This document shows, piece by piece, positions 44,845 to 53,700 of a stretch of DNA of 64,000 bases (the first letter of the stretch is position 1; each line of letters begins with the position of its first letter). The translations under genes were made by a program, and so were the position numbers. Source of the stretch: Roseomonas nitratireducens (GTDB taxonomy: Bacteria; Pseudomonadota; Alphaproteobacteria; Acetobacterales; Acetobacteraceae). The stretch is taken from NCBI RefSeq assembly GCF_017813355.1, contig NZ_JAGIYZ010000003.1:124001-188000 (forward strand). Reading direction: 5' to 3'. Below the pieces are notes generated by a model, which searched no databases, was not told where the DNA came from, and saw nothing but the letters and a program-made list of their open reading frames with translations.

Positions 44845-45939
44845 ATGCAGGCCGAGACGCCGGAACCGGGCAACCGCCACGCCGCCACCGTGCTGATCGC
44901 CGAGCGCGCGGCGGTGCTGATCCTGCTCGCGCTGCTGCTGTACGGCATCGTCCGGGTGCTCGAGCCCTTCGCCATGGCGATCTGCTTCGGCGCCTTCATC
45001 GCCATCGGCACCTGGCCGGCGCGCGCGGTGCTGGTGGAACGCGGCATGCGTCCCGGGATCGCGGCGGTGGTCCTGCTGGTCCTGCTGATCCTGCTGGTGC
45101 TCTTGCCGGTCGCGCTGATGGCCCCCGGCCTTGCGGCGCAGGTGGGACACGTGGTCGGGCAGGCGCGCAGCGCGCTCGAGAACCTGCCACCGCAGGCGCC
45201 GGCCTGGGTGGCCGGCCTGCCCCTGCTCGGCGACCAGGCCGCCGCCTTGTGGGCGCGGATCGCCGACCTCCAGGGCGATGTGAAGGGGCTGGTCGCGCCC
45301 TATTCCGGGCAGATCGCGACGCTTCTCGTCTCGGTCGGGCAGGCGGCGGCGGAGAGCGTGCTGCAGATCCTGCTTGCCCTGCTGGTCGCGGCGATGTTCT
45401 GGGCCAGCGGCGATGCGATGGCCGAGCAGCTGCGCGACGTGGCGGGGCGGCTCGGCGGCGCCACGGGCGTCTCGGCGGTGGAGGCCGCGGGCGGCGCGGT
45501 GCGCGGCGTCGCCTGGGGCGTGGTCGGCACCGGCATCCTGCAGGCGGTGCTGATGGGCGGGGGGCTCGCGGTCGCGGGCGTGCCGGGGGCGGCGGTGCTG
45601 GGCTTCCTGACCATGATCTTCTCGATCAGCCAGGTGCTCGGGCCGCTCGTCATCGTCACCTGGGGCGGGGCCGCGGCCTGGCTCTACAGCGAGGGCAGCA
45701 CGGGCTGGGCGATCTTCATGCTGGCCTGGGGGGCGGTCGCGGTGTCGGGCAGCGACAACATCGTCCGCCCGCTGCTGATCCAGCGGGGCAGCGCGATGCC
45801 GCTCGGGCTGATCATCCTCGGCGTCTTCGGCGGGTTGATCGCCTTCGGCTTCCTTGGGCTGTTCATCGGGCCGGCGCTGCTCGCGGTCGGGCACGGGCTG
45901 CTCGGCGCCTGGCGGCAGGCGGAGCAGGCGCGGGGCTAG
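44845..45939 (+). CDS. AI-2E family transporter (PerM-like permease)
   Basis: A 364-residue membrane protein of the AI-2E/PerM family with about seven or eight hydrophobic segments; helix pairs near residues 20-60 and 65-95 precede a soluble amphipathic middle (about 95-150), and a cluster follows at 155-345. The family motif is in the C-terminal half: ILGVFGGLIAFGFLGLFIGP. Members export autoinducer-2 or act as sodium/proton antiporters, so the substrate is open. It starts 67 bp after gatB. Confidence 0.82.
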   Translation: MQAETPEPGNRHAATVLIAERAAVLILLALLLYGIVRVLEPFAMAICFGAFIAIGTWPARAVLVERGMRPGIAAVVLLVLLILLVLLPVALMAPGLAAQVGHVVGQARSALENLPPQAPAWVAGLPLLGDQAAALWARIADLQGDVKGLVAPYSGQIATLLVSVGQAAAESVLQILLALLVAAMFWASGDAMAEQLRDVAGRLGGATGVSAVEAAGGAVRGVAWGVVGTGILQAVLMGGGLAVAGVPGAAVLGFLTMIFSISQVLGPLVIVTWGGAAAWLYSEGSTGWAIFMLAWGAVAVSGSDNIVRPLLIQRGSAMPLGLIILGVFGGLIAFGFLGLFIGPALLAVGHGLLGAWRQAEQARG

Positions 45940-46010
45940 CCCCCGCGCGGTGGACGGGCCGCGGGCGCCATGCGAAGCACGGGCCGAGCGTTTCGGAAGG
46001 ACATCCGCGC

Positions 46011-46655
46011 ATGGCCATCGAGTTGTGGACCTGGAACACGCCCAACGGGCGCAAGATCAGCGTGGCGCTGGAGGAGATGGGCCTCGCCTACACGGTGAAG
46101 CCCGTGAACATCTCGAAGAACGAGCAGTTCGACCCGCATTTCCTGTCGTTCAGCCCGAACAACCGCATCCCCGCCATCGTCGACCCCGACGGGCCGGATG
46201 GGAAGCCCATCACGGTGTTCGAGAGCGGGGCGATCCTGCTCTACCTGGCCGAGAAGACGGGGAAGTTCCTGCCCAAGGCGCTGCGCGACCGCGTGCCGGT
46301 CTATGAATGGCTGATGTGGCAGATGGGCGGCTTCGGGCCGATGCCCGGCCAGGTGCACCACTTCATGATGCAGCCCGACGGCCCGGCGAAGGACTACGGC
46401 ATCGAGCGCTACGGGAAGGAGACGCTGCGGCTGTACGGCGTGCTCGACCGCCGGCTGGCGGGGCGGGACTTCGTCGCGACGGCGGGCGAACCGTCGATCG
46501 CCGACTTCGCCATCCTCGGCTGGGCCTGGCGGGCGGAACGGCATCTGCCGACGCAGGGCAAGGCGATGGGCGACTACCCGAACGTGCTGCGCTGGTATGA
46601 GGCGCTGATGGCCCGCCCGGCGACGAAGCGCGGCATGGAGATCGCGCTGTCCTGA
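46011..46655 (+). CDS. Glutathione S-transferase (Nu-class, YfcG-like)
   Basis: A 214-residue protein with a thioredoxin-like N-terminal domain and helical C-terminal domain. IELWTWNTPNGRKISVALEE is the characteristic start of YfcG/YghU-type (Nu-class) transferases, in which an Asn/Thr pair near the N-terminus replaces the catalytic Tyr or Ser. FSPNNRIPAIVDPDGPDGKP (cis-Pro) and VFESGAILLYLAEKTGKF (Glu-Ser contact to glutathione) follow. These enzymes reduce disulfides with two bound glutathiones. The ATG lies 13 bases after GGAAGGA. Confidence 0.88.
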   Translation: MAIELWTWNTPNGRKISVALEEMGLAYTVKPVNISKNEQFDPHFLSFSPNNRIPAIVDPDGPDGKPITVFESGAILLYLAEKTGKFLPKALRDRVPVYEWLMWQMGGFGPMPGQVHHFMMQPDGPAKDYGIERYGKETLRLYGVLDRRLAGRDFVATAGEPSIADFAILGWAWRAERHLPTQGKAMGDYPNVLRWYEALMARPATKRGMEIALS

Positions 46656-46666
46656 CCTTTTCGGGC

Positions 46667-46699
46667 GGGGCGCGCGGAGCGTTTGACGCTGCGCGCCCC
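46667..46699. terminator. GC-rich hairpin between the glutathione transferase gene and tRNA-Ser
   Basis: GGGGCGCGC pairs with GCGCGCCCC, extended inward by AGCG / CGCT around the loop TTTGA, with a two-base bulge. It lies 12 bp after the transferase stop codon. There is no T-run, so it may be a weak or Rho-assisted terminator. Confidence 0.5.
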
Positions 46700-46747
46700 G
46701 GCCGTTAGAAGCGGCGGCTGCAACGCCGTGTGACTTTCCACTCCTGC

Positions 46748-46837
46748 GGAGGGGTGGCCGAGTGGCCGAAGGCGGCGGTTTGCTAAACCGTTAGACGATG
46801 TCAAGTCGTCTCGTGGGTTCGAATCCCATCCCCTCCG
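46748..46837 (+). tRNA. tRNA-Ser (anticodon GCU)
   Basis: A 90-nt tRNA followed by an encoded CCA (46838-46840). Acceptor stem GGAGGGG / CCCCTCC, D-loop with TGGCCGAGTGG, anticodon stem GCGGT / ACCGT around TTGCTAA with anticodon GCT, a long variable arm typical of serine tRNAs, and a T-loop GGGTTCGAATCCC. It reads AGC and AGU codons. The 3' end serves as the integration site of the island that begins directly after it; the last 15 bp are repeated at 60034. Confidence 0.95.
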
Positions 46838-46841
46838 CCAC
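46827..46841 (+). repeat. attL core (tRNA-Ser 3' end)
   Basis: CATCCCCTCCGCCAC spans the 3' acceptor strand and CCA end of tRNA-Ser plus one base. The identical 15 bases occur at 60034-60048. Integrase crossover in the tRNA 3' end leaves the tRNA intact at this end. Confidence 0.8.
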
Positions 46842-46857
46842 CTAGCCCATTTTCGAC

Positions 46858-47041
46858 CTGTCCAAACAGCGTCACTATGGCGCTTCGGCGCCCATTTGCG
46901 CGCCCATCCTCCCCGCTAAACCGTTGATCTTGCACGTCTGTCCAAGCCTGCGACACGTCGCGGGCCGCGTCCGCGCGTCCATCGCGCGTCATCCTTGCGA
47001 ACCCGGCAGCAAATCCCCTATTAGGGGACGCAATGGGGGAT
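46858..47041. promoter_or_regulatory. Putative integrase arm sites / integrase promoter region
   Basis: Between attL and the integrase start are two copies of CTGTCCAA (46858-46865 and 46938-46945), a palindrome CCCCTA-T-TAGGGG (47015-47027), TTAGGGGACGCA (47021-47032) and AATGGGGGAT (47032-47041). The same motifs recur near attR: TTGGACAG (59947), TTGGGGGAT (59962) and TTAGGGGATGCA (59974). Repeats shared by both ends are what integrase or excisionase arm-binding sites look like; no binding is proven. Confidence 0.5.
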
Positions 47042-47079
47042 CGGATCGGCCGCTCCCTATGGCGGAAAGGTCGGAAGAC

Positions 47080-48501
47080 ATGCCGCGGATCGCCAAGGGA
47101 CTGACGGCGGTTGCCGTCCAGAACGCCAAGCCGGGACCGGGCGGCAAGCCGAAGCGGTATGGCGCTGGTGGCAACCTCTATCTCCTGGTCCGGCCCGCCG
47201 TGGTGCGGGAGGGTGAGGCCGAAGAGGTGGACATTCAGGCGACGGGCGGCCGTTCGGCCAAGGCGCCGCTGCTGGTGAAGTTCTGGTTGTTCCGGTTCGT
47301 CTCGCCGACGAAGACCGACGCGAAGGGCGCGAAGGTGCACCGCGAGATGGGTCTAGGCTCGGCCCCCGGTTCCGTCTCGGGCGCGCCGCTGTCCCTCGCC
47401 GAAGCCCGCGAGAAGGCGGCCTCCCTGCTTCGCCTGGTGCGCGAGGGCATAGACCCCTTGGAGGATCGTGACGCGCGCGAGAAGGCGAAGGCGGCCGAGG
47501 CCGAGCGCGCCAAGCTGCGCGCCGTGACCTTCAAGCAGGCGGTCGAAGAGTTCCTAGCGAACAAGGTGGACGGCCGCGCGGGCGCAAATCAGAAACACCT
47601 GGACCAGTGGCGCATGACGCTCACGACCTACGCCGTGCCGCACTTCGGCGACGTGCCGGTTGCCGATGTGGACACGTCACACGTGCTGGCCGCGCTGCGC
47701 CCGATTTGGTCGAGCAAGGCAGAAACCGCGAGCCGGCTGCGCGGTCGCATTGAAGCGGTGCTCGACTACGCCACCGTCCACAAGTGGCGCGAGGGACCGA
47801 ACCCGGCGCGATGGAAGGGACACCTCGCCCTGACGTTGAAGGCGCGTGGTGAGGTGAAGAAAGTCGAGCACCACGCGGCCGTGGATTGGCGCAAGCTGCC
47901 TGAGTTCATGACCGCGCTGCGCAAGCGCGAGGGCACGTCCGCGCGCGCCTTGGAGTTCGCTATCCTCTGCGCGTCGCGCTCTGGCGAGGTGCGGCTTGCG
48001 ACCTGGAAAGAGGTGGACCTAGAGGCGGCCGTGTGGACGATCCCGGCCGCGCGCATGAAGTCGCGGCGCGAGCATCGCGTGCCACTGGCGCCGGCCGCCG
48101 TCGCGTTGCTGCGCACGATGATGCCGAAGGACGGCAAGCCCGATCCTGACGCGCTGATCTTCGAAGGCATGCGGGAGGGCGCGCCGCTGTCCGACATGTC
48201 CCTCACGGCCGTCCTGCGAAAAATGGACTGGCGCGACGCCGCGGGCGAGGTGGTGACAGCGCACGGCTTCCGGTCATCCTTTCGAGATTGGGCAGGGGAG
48301 GCGACCGCGCATCCGGTCCACATTGCCGAGATGGCGCTAGCCCATGTCGTGGGGGACAAGGTGACGGCTGCCTACGCGCGCGGCGACCTGTTCGAGAAGC
48401 GCCGCGTGTTGATGGCGGACTTCGCTGCCTACTGCGCCAAGGAGCCGGCGGCCGTGCATCGGCTCCATGCCGACGCGACCGCGGCGGAAGCCCGCGCCTG
48501 A
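47080..48501 (+). CDS. int: Tyrosine site-specific integrase
   Basis: A 473-residue tyrosine recombinase of the P4/DUF4102 class, with an N-terminal arm-binding domain (PRIAKGLTAVAVQNAKPGPG), a core-binding SAM-like domain (about 160-265) and the catalytic domain. Catalytic residues: Arg300 (ASRSGEVRLATW), His395 and Arg398 (HGFRSSFRDWA), His422 (LAHVVGD) and Tyr432 (AAYARGD). The start at 47080 (MPRIAKG) has GAAAGG upstream; in-frame starts at 47059 and earlier are possible. It lies next to tRNA-Ser and transcribes away from it, as usual for tRNA-targeting islands. Confidence 0.93.
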   Translation: MPRIAKGLTAVAVQNAKPGPGGKPKRYGAGGNLYLLVRPAVVREGEAEEVDIQATGGRSAKAPLLVKFWLFRFVSPTKTDAKGAKVHREMGLGSAPGSVSGAPLSLAEAREKAASLLRLVREGIDPLEDRDAREKAKAAEAERAKLRAVTFKQAVEEFLANKVDGRAGANQKHLDQWRMTLTTYAVPHFGDVPVADVDTSHVLAALRPIWSSKAETASRLRGRIEAVLDYATVHKWREGPNPARWKGHLALTLKARGEVKKVEHHAAVDWRKLPEFMTALRKREGTSARALEFAILCASRSGEVRLATWKEVDLEAAVWTIPAARMKSRREHRVPLAPAAVALLRTMMPKDGKPDPDALIFEGMREGAPLSDMSLTAVLRKMDWRDAAGEVVTAHGFRSSFRDWAGEATAHPVHIAEMALAHVVGDKVTAAYARGDLFEKRRVLMADFAAYCAKEPAAVHRLHADATAAEARA

Positions 48502-48799
48502 TCCGCGATTGCGGCGCGTCGAGCCGATGCAGGCCGGCGCGCCGCAACAGGCTGCGGAAACGGCTGCTACTCCGCGCCGCACATTACCGAAGATTTATTT
48601 TAGCGGGTTTTCTCAATCGTGACACAAACGCACTCGAATCAAGTCAAGAAGATAGGAAGGCTACGAAACAGGCTATAGTGGTCATTGCGCGTAACCAATC
48701 AAAATGAACGGTTGATCGGCGAGTAAGAGAACGCTTTTTCTGTGCATGGAAGCGGCGTTCTTGGTGAACCCGCAGCATACCGCGACAGGAAACAGCGCG
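48502..48799. other. AT-richer non-coding gap after the integrase
   Basis: This 298-bp gap is noticeably richer in A+T from about 48580 to 48740 than the neighbouring genes. No gene is supported on either strand. It probably holds the promoter and operator of the AlpA-like gene and the replication gene; no repeats strong enough to name were seen. Confidence 0.4.
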
Positions 48800-49084
48800 A
48801 TGACGAAGCCCGCGAATGCGCCCGTGCCGCCCGTGGTGCAGGCGAACCCCTACCTGGGTAGGTTCCAGCCGCTCCCGCCCGCGAAGGCCGGCGCGAAGTG
48901 CCCAGTCACCCATCTGTGCCGCAGTTCGCTCTACAACGCGGCGGCGCGCGACGAAGCGCGGCTCGTGAAGATCAACGGCAAGGTCTATCTCGACGTGGAG
49001 CATTGGCTTGCCCGCGTGCAGTCGGCACCCGCGCTCGAAGTGAAGCGCGCCGGCATCACGCCCCGCACCGACCGCGCCGCGTAG
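48800..49084 (+). CDS. AlpA-like small DNA-binding protein (excisionase/activator candidate)
   Basis: A 94-residue protein. The centre CPVTHLCRSSLYNAAARDEA followed by RLVKINGKVYLDVEHWLAR reads like the winged helix-turn-helix of AlpA/MerR-type excisionases: helix, recognition helix starting Ser-Ser-Leu-Tyr, then a beta wing and 'W' ending. In P4-like and PICI satellites a small AlpA-like gene next to the integrase drives excision. The ATG at 48800 has AGGAAACA upstream; an in-frame ATG at 48746 would add 18 residues without support. Confidence 0.6.
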   Translation: MTKPANAPVPPVVQANPYLGRFQPLPPAKAGAKCPVTHLCRSSLYNAAARDEARLVKINGKVYLDVEHWLARVQSAPALEVKRAGITPRTDRAA

Positions 49085-49205
49085 CACGCGCCGCAGCCGC
49101 GGGCATCGGCTGCGCGCCAGTCTCGGCAACCCGGAACCTGACGAGACGGCGGCGCGCTGCGCCGGCCCGCGAGGGCGGATGCTGGCCTGACGACAGGGGA
49201 TCGTG

Positions 49206-51263
49206 ATGCACAACGACAAGCTGGCCGCTGCGCTGGCACTCGCGGCACGGGGCCTCCGGGTGTTCCCGTTGCCGCCGAACGGCAGGCGGCCGTCCGCTGA
49301 GTGGAAGGGGTGGCCGGAGACTGCCACCACGGACCCGGAGAAGATCAGGGCGTGGTGGGAAGGCACCGACTGCAACATCGGCGTCGTCACCACGGGATGG
49401 CTGTTGATTGACCTGGACATGAAGCACGGGAAGAACGGCGTAGCCGCCTGGATAGAGCTTCACGGCGGGTTCGACACGTTCATGGTGCGGACGCCGAGCG
49501 GCGGCTATCACCTCTACTATTCGGGCGCGGATGTAGCCGGATCGGAAAGCCATCTCGGCGACGGGATCGACGTGCGCTCACACAACAACTACGCGGTCGG
49601 ACCTGGCAGCATCGTTGACGGTCGGGCGTATGAGGTGGTGGCGGACGAACCCTTCGCGCCAGCGCCACCGGAGATCGTGTCTCGCTGCAAGCTGCCTGGA
49701 CTGCGCGCCGAGAATGCCGCGGTCCCGCTGGTGGAACTCGACACGCCAGCCGCCGTAACCGCGGCCGTTGAGCGCGTGAAGGCCGCGTCGCCAGCGATGC
49801 AGGGCGAGCAATCGGAGCGCGCATACAAGCTCGCCAACGAAGTGAAGGACTGCGGCATCTCGGAAGGCATGTGCAACACGATCATGGCGGAATGGGCGGC
49901 GCGGTGCTCGCCGCCGATCCTGCCGCACGACCTCGCGGGCCGCGTCGCAAACGCATACCAGTATGGCCAGAACGCGCCGGGCGCGAAGAACGCGGCCGTC
50001 CTGTTCGAAGGCGTCAGCATCCCGCCGCCGGAGTATGTGCCGCAGCCGACGCCGCAGGAAGTGCACGCGGATCAAGCTGCGCGCTCGCGCCTGCGCCTGA
50101 TCCCGGCGGCCGAGTGCGGGGCGGCATCGCACCGCGAATACGTCTGGAAGGGCGTTCTGTCGGCGGGGCAGATCGGATGCATCTTCGGTCAGCCCGGCGC
50201 GGGCAAGTCGGTCCTGGCGCCGCACGTCGCCTATGCGGTCGCGCAAGGCCGGCATGCATTCGGTCAGCGGACGAAGGCGGGCACCGTGTTCTACGTCGCA
50301 GCCGAAGACGAAGCCGGCATGCAAGATCGGAGAAGCGCGTTGCGCCAACGCCACGGCGACGCGCCGGGCCTTCACCTGATCGGCGGCGTATCCGCGTTGG
50401 TCACGGGCAACGATGCCGTCGCGCCCGACCTCGCGCGCCTCCTACAGCTTGCCGAAGAACATCGGCCGTCCCTGATCATGATAGACACTTTGGCCGCTTC
50501 CGCTGCGGGCCTGGATGAGAACTCTTCGTCCGACATGTCGCGCATCGTGGAAGCCATGCGGAGCCTGACGCGCTTCGGCGCGGCCGTGGTCCTGGTTCAC
50601 CACTCCCCGAAGTCAGGCGACACCCCGCGCGGCCATAGCGTGCTGAATGGCGCGCTCGACATGAGCATGATCGTAGGGCCGGACCCCGACGCGGAAGACG
50701 TGATCCGCGCCGAGCTTCGGAAGAACCGCAACGGCACGTGCAACCTGGACATCGCGTTCCGTATCGAAGCGGCGGCGATGGGCCTGGACGGCGACGGCGA
50801 TCCGATCACCGCGCCGGTATGCCTGGAACGCACGGAAGATGAGGTGCGCTCGGATCGCAAGCTCAAGCTCAGGAAGGGCGAGACGACCGCGCTGGCGACC
50901 CTGCAACAGATGACGATAGACCTCATGCCGGCCAACGCATCGGGTGACGTGCTCTTCAACGGCAAGCGGCCATCCGTCGCGCTGCTCGATTGGCAGGAAC
51001 GGTGCACGTCGAAAGGCGTCATGTCCAATGCGGCCAAGCCGGGGGCGCGCAACCGCGAGTTCAACGCGGCACGGAATGGACTGGTGGCGAAGAACTGCAT
51101 CTACATCGCGGACGGGCGCGTGACGTATCTCGGCCGCGGGAACGAGATCGACCCGCACCGGCCCAAGCCGCCGGCATGGACAGTCGGCATCGTCCGGCCG
51201 CCGCCACCTACCTACGTGCCCGCGGGTGCCGACGCGGCCTCGCCTGCATCCCTACCGAACTGA
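49206..51263 (+). CDS. Primase-polymerase fused to a RepA/DnaB-like ATPase
   Basis: A 685-residue replication protein. The N-terminal bifunctional primase/polymerase domain (about 5-170) shows PLPPNGRRPSAEWKGWPETA, the metal-binding LLIDLDMKHG (Asp69, Asp71) and RTPSGGYHLYYSG. The C-terminal AAA/RecA-like domain has Walker A FGQPGAGKSVLAP (Lys334), Walker B SLIMIDTLAA and a conserved VHHSPKSGDTPRGHS. This prim-pol plus helicase layout is typical of satellite and plasmid replication proteins. GTG-ATG adjacent starts; the ATG at 49206 is used. A repeat-rich putative origin follows directly. Confidence 0.88.
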   Translation: MHNDKLAAALALAARGLRVFPLPPNGRRPSAEWKGWPETATTDPEKIRAWWEGTDCNIGVVTTGWLLIDLDMKHGKNGVAAWIELHGGFDTFMVRTPSGGYHLYYSGADVAGSESHLGDGIDVRSHNNYAVGPGSIVDGRAYEVVADEPFAPAPPEIVSRCKLPGLRAENAAVPLVELDTPAAVTAAVERVKAASPAMQGEQSERAYKLANEVKDCGISEGMCNTIMAEWAARCSPPILPHDLAGRVANAYQYGQNAPGAKNAAVLFEGVSIPPPEYVPQPTPQEVHADQAARSRLRLIPAAECGAASHREYVWKGVLSAGQIGCIFGQPGAGKSVLAPHVAYAVAQGRHAFGQRTKAGTVFYVAAEDEAGMQDRRSALRQRHGDAPGLHLIGGVSALVTGNDAVAPDLARLLQLAEEHRPSLIMIDTLAASAAGLDENSSSDMSRIVEAMRSLTRFGAAVVLVHHSPKSGDTPRGHSVLNGALDMSMIVGPDPDAEDVIRAELRKNRNGTCNLDIAFRIEAAAMGLDGDGDPITAPVCLERTEDEVRSDRKLKLRKGETTALATLQQMTIDLMPANASGDVLFNGKRPSVALLDWQERCTSKGVMSNAAKPGARNREFNAARNGLVAKNCIYIADGRVTYLGRGNEIDPHRPKPPAWTVGIVRPPPPTYVPAGADAASPASLPN

Positions 51264-51911
51264 CGGGGGCGCCGGGCGGGGTCGCGTCGCTCAGCGCGCC
51301 CTCCGTGCCTTCTGACGATATGCCACCCCGGCACGTGCCGCCCTGCATCGCACCGGCCGCCCTGGCGAGGGTCGCACTTATCATCCCCGCGAGTTGCGTA
51401 GATCGCGCGTGCACGTCGCGGGCGCTGCTGCCCGTCACGGTGCGGGCTGTCACGCTGCACGGCACCGGGCCTGGCGGCCTGCTACGGCGCGGGCGCTTGG
51501 ACGCCTGTCTAGATGCAGGTTGCAGGATGCAGGGTGAGCGGGCGCCGGGGTGTGAGGAGAGTGAGCAACCCTACGGTTTGCTCACCTCACTCACCCAGAC
51601 CCGCGGTGAGCAAGGTGAGCACTCACCGCTTGCTCACACTTCCTCACCGCCCGCTTGGACAGGATGCCAAGACGCTGCTTGGACAGCATGACAAGTAATA
51701 TCCCGTCCAAGGTGAACTGAGAGAATTCTTAAGTTGAATATCTGATCTATGAAGACGGCTTGGACAGGCGTTTAGATTGGCTATTTGTGCTAGTCGGTGA
51801 GTGTATATGTGCCAAGACGCCTGACTTGGACAGCATTGCAAGAAGAATTTGCCATCAGGTCACGCTTTTCTTCTTGCGGGCCGAAAATCAAAACCCTAGA
51901 TATGGGGTGCT
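51264..51911. other. Putative replication origin with two repeat families
   Basis: No gene is supported over 648 bp. From 51534 to 51647 there are eleven GTGAG/CTCAC units in 114 bp, four of them extended to GTGAGCAA or its complement (51561, 51578, 51606, 51630). From 51655 to 51833 there are four TTGGACAG copies (51655, 51679, 51760, 51826), three within a longer CTTGGACAGnAT..CAAG or CTTGGACAGGatgCCAAG dyad. The stretch 51700-51900 is strongly A+T-rich against the GC-rich background, as expected for a melting region. Position right after the replication gene fits an origin with iterons. Confidence 0.6.
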
Positions 51912-52265
51912 ATGTCCCATTCGGCACAACATCTAGCGGTCCCGAACCGGGCGGCTGCGGTGCTCGATGCCCGCGCCAGCCTCCTATTCGGTGCGCCCGC
52001 GCGGCGGCGCTCCCTGCTTCTTCCATCCGTGGGAGACAGGGGCAGGGGGCGCGCTGTCGTGGACCGCGAAGGCGTCATCGCCCGGCATCTCGCGGCCCTG
52101 CCCGCTGGCGCGGCGATCACCATGGGCGCCGTCATCGCCGCGTGCGGGTTGCGCCTGACGAATGGCCAGCGCCGCAGTATCGGTGCGGTGCTAGTGGCGC
52201 TCGGCTTCGCTCCGAAGGGCGCTGGTCGGGCGCGGCGGTATGTCAGGCGAGGTGAGGCGTCGTGA
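51912..52265 (+). CDS. Small putative winged-helix protein of the island
   Basis: A 117-residue protein not recognised with certainty. The C-terminal 50 residues (ITMGAVIAACGLRLTNGQRR then IGAVLVALGFAPKGAGRARRYVR) resemble the small helix-turn-helix module found at the end of phage primase/VirE-like proteins, where an 'ACGL ... RIGxxLxxLGW' pattern precedes a basic tail. A DNA-binding or copy-control role beside the origin is inferred. It overlaps the next gene as GTGA. Confidence 0.5.
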   Translation: MSHSAQHLAVPNRAAAVLDARASLLFGAPARRRSLLLPSVGDRGRGRAVVDREGVIARHLAALPAGAAITMGAVIAACGLRLTNGQRRSIGAVLVALGFAPKGAGRARRYVRRGEAS

Positions 52266-52678
52266 TCCTGCCGCCGCCCCCGCCGCCTGGTTCCGACCTG
52301 CCGCCGCGCCGCGGTCCCGGCCGTCCGCCTGGCAGGAAGAACAACGCGACGCTCATGAAGGAAGCTGCGGCGCGCGAGGCGCTTGCCGCGATCACGCCCG
52401 CCAGCGGCCCCGCCAGCGCGAGCGCACTCACGCTACTCCAATGCCTATACCGGGATGATCGGCTTCCGCTGGAAGTGCGCATGAAGGCGGCGGCCTTGGC
52501 TGCGCCCCTGGAAGTCCCGCGTCCTACACCCCTGCCGCCGCCGAAGGACGATGGTCCGCTTCATGAGCGGTTGCGTGATGCGCTGATCCGAACCGGCAAG
52601 CTCGCCGTGGTCGCGCCGCCGTCCGGGATCAGCCCGGAGGAAGCCGCCGAGCTTCGCGAAATGCTGGCCCTGCCATGA
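52262..52678 (+). CDS. Small-terminase-like / DUF5681-like basic protein
   Basis: A 138-residue protein starting at GTG in a GTGA overlap. The N-terminal PPRRGPGRPPGRKNNATLMK is an AT-hook-like, 'GRPxGxKN' DNA-binding tail. The middle YRDDRLPLEVRMKAAALAAP with LEVPRPTPLP matches the 'D..LPL..R..AA..A.P.E.PR' pattern seen in phage proteins just upstream of terminase genes. A small-terminase-like or packaging-redirecting role is an inference; no large terminase follows. Confidence 0.5.
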   Translation: MILPPPPPPGSDLPPRRGPGRPPGRKNNATLMKEAAAREALAAITPASGPASASALTLLQCLYRDDRLPLEVRMKAAALAAPLEVPRPTPLPPPKDDGPLHERLRDALIRTGKLAVVAPPSGISPEEAAELREMLALP

Positions 52679-52835
52679 CACGCGCCGCCCCTATCCGCAC
52701 CGCCCCGGCGGCCGTCCTGGACACGATGGCGGATCATCCGTCCGCCCGGATGCCGCGCGCCGCTTGCCCTGGCACCGGGAGCGGCCCCGAGTTCTACCAT
52801 CCGTCCCCTAATCGTCGTGAGAAGGACACCACCCC

Positions 52836-53657
52836 ATGCCGTTGAACAACACGCCCAAGCTCACCGCAGCCGAACGCCGGGCCGCCTTGATCGCCGAGCG
52901 CGATGCGCTCGCGGCACACCTCGAAACCGTCAAGGCGGCGCGCGATGCCCTGTCACCTTCCGATCCCGCGTGGCGTCGCAAGGCGGCGGAAATGCGCGAC
53001 GTGGCGGAAGAACTCGACGGCTACGCCGCAGCCATCGCGGCCCTGGCACCGGAGGTGGAAGCCGAGACGCGGGAGGCGCACCACTCGGCGCGCGTCGCGC
53101 AGCACGCCCGCGCGATGACCGCGGCGAGCGATGCCGACGCGATCCCGGCCCGCATGGACCGGATCATGTCGGAACTCTGCCGCCTGGTGCCGGCCTATCT
53201 GGAATGGGCGGGGCGCTGCGCGTCGGCTGGCGGCGTGGAACCGCATCCGTATCGCCTGGGGGAGACGGTGCCGAACATCGACCACGTGCGCGACGTGTTC
53301 CTCGCGCGCTTGGTGGCGGCCGGCATCCTCGATACCGAGTTCATGCCGCAGCACATCGTTGATGCACCCGCCGCGTTCAATGACGCCCGGATCGCGGGCG
53401 CGACGTGGCCCGGGCAGGCACCGCCCGACCCGATGCAGATGGCGGCGAGCGCGTCGTTCTCGGCCATCCATGCGGGCTTCAAGCGCGCGCTGGCCAGCGC
53501 CGCGCCGGATCGCCAGCGGCGCGAGGTGGAACACCTCAACGAGATGGCGCGCCAGCGCGCCGCGCGTGAGGCGGCCGAACTGTCCAAGCCGCTGCCCAAG
53601 CTGCCAGCGCCGCCGCCCGCCGTGCATACCGTCGCGCCGGTCGTGATCGGGCGATGA
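52836..53657 (+). CDS. Island protein of unknown function with N-terminal coiled coil
   Basis: A 273-residue protein. Residues about 8-105 are highly helical with heptad-like spacing (AAERRAALIAERDALAAHLE, AAEMRDVAEELDGYAAAIAA). A middle globular part (SELCRLVPAYLEWAGRCASA ... VPNIDHVRDVFLARLVAAGI) and a second helical stretch with a Pro-rich tail (LPKLPAPPPAVHT) follow. Not recognised. Its place among capsid-like genes suggests a structural or capsid-interacting role, which is a guess. The 157 bp before it contain no gene. Confidence 0.5.
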   Translation: MPLNNTPKLTAAERRAALIAERDALAAHLETVKAARDALSPSDPAWRRKAAEMRDVAEELDGYAAAIAALAPEVEAETREAHHSARVAQHARAMTAASDADAIPARMDRIMSELCRLVPAYLEWAGRCASAGGVEPHPYRLGETVPNIDHVRDVFLARLVAAGILDTEFMPQHIVDAPAAFNDARIAGATWPGQAPPDPMQMAASASFSAIHAGFKRALASAAPDRQRREVEHLNEMARQRAAREAAELSKPLPKLPAPPPAVHTVAPVVIGR

Positions 53658-53700
53658 CATGAGCATGCGCAGTCCGTTGCCCGCGGGGCTGCGCGTGCTC

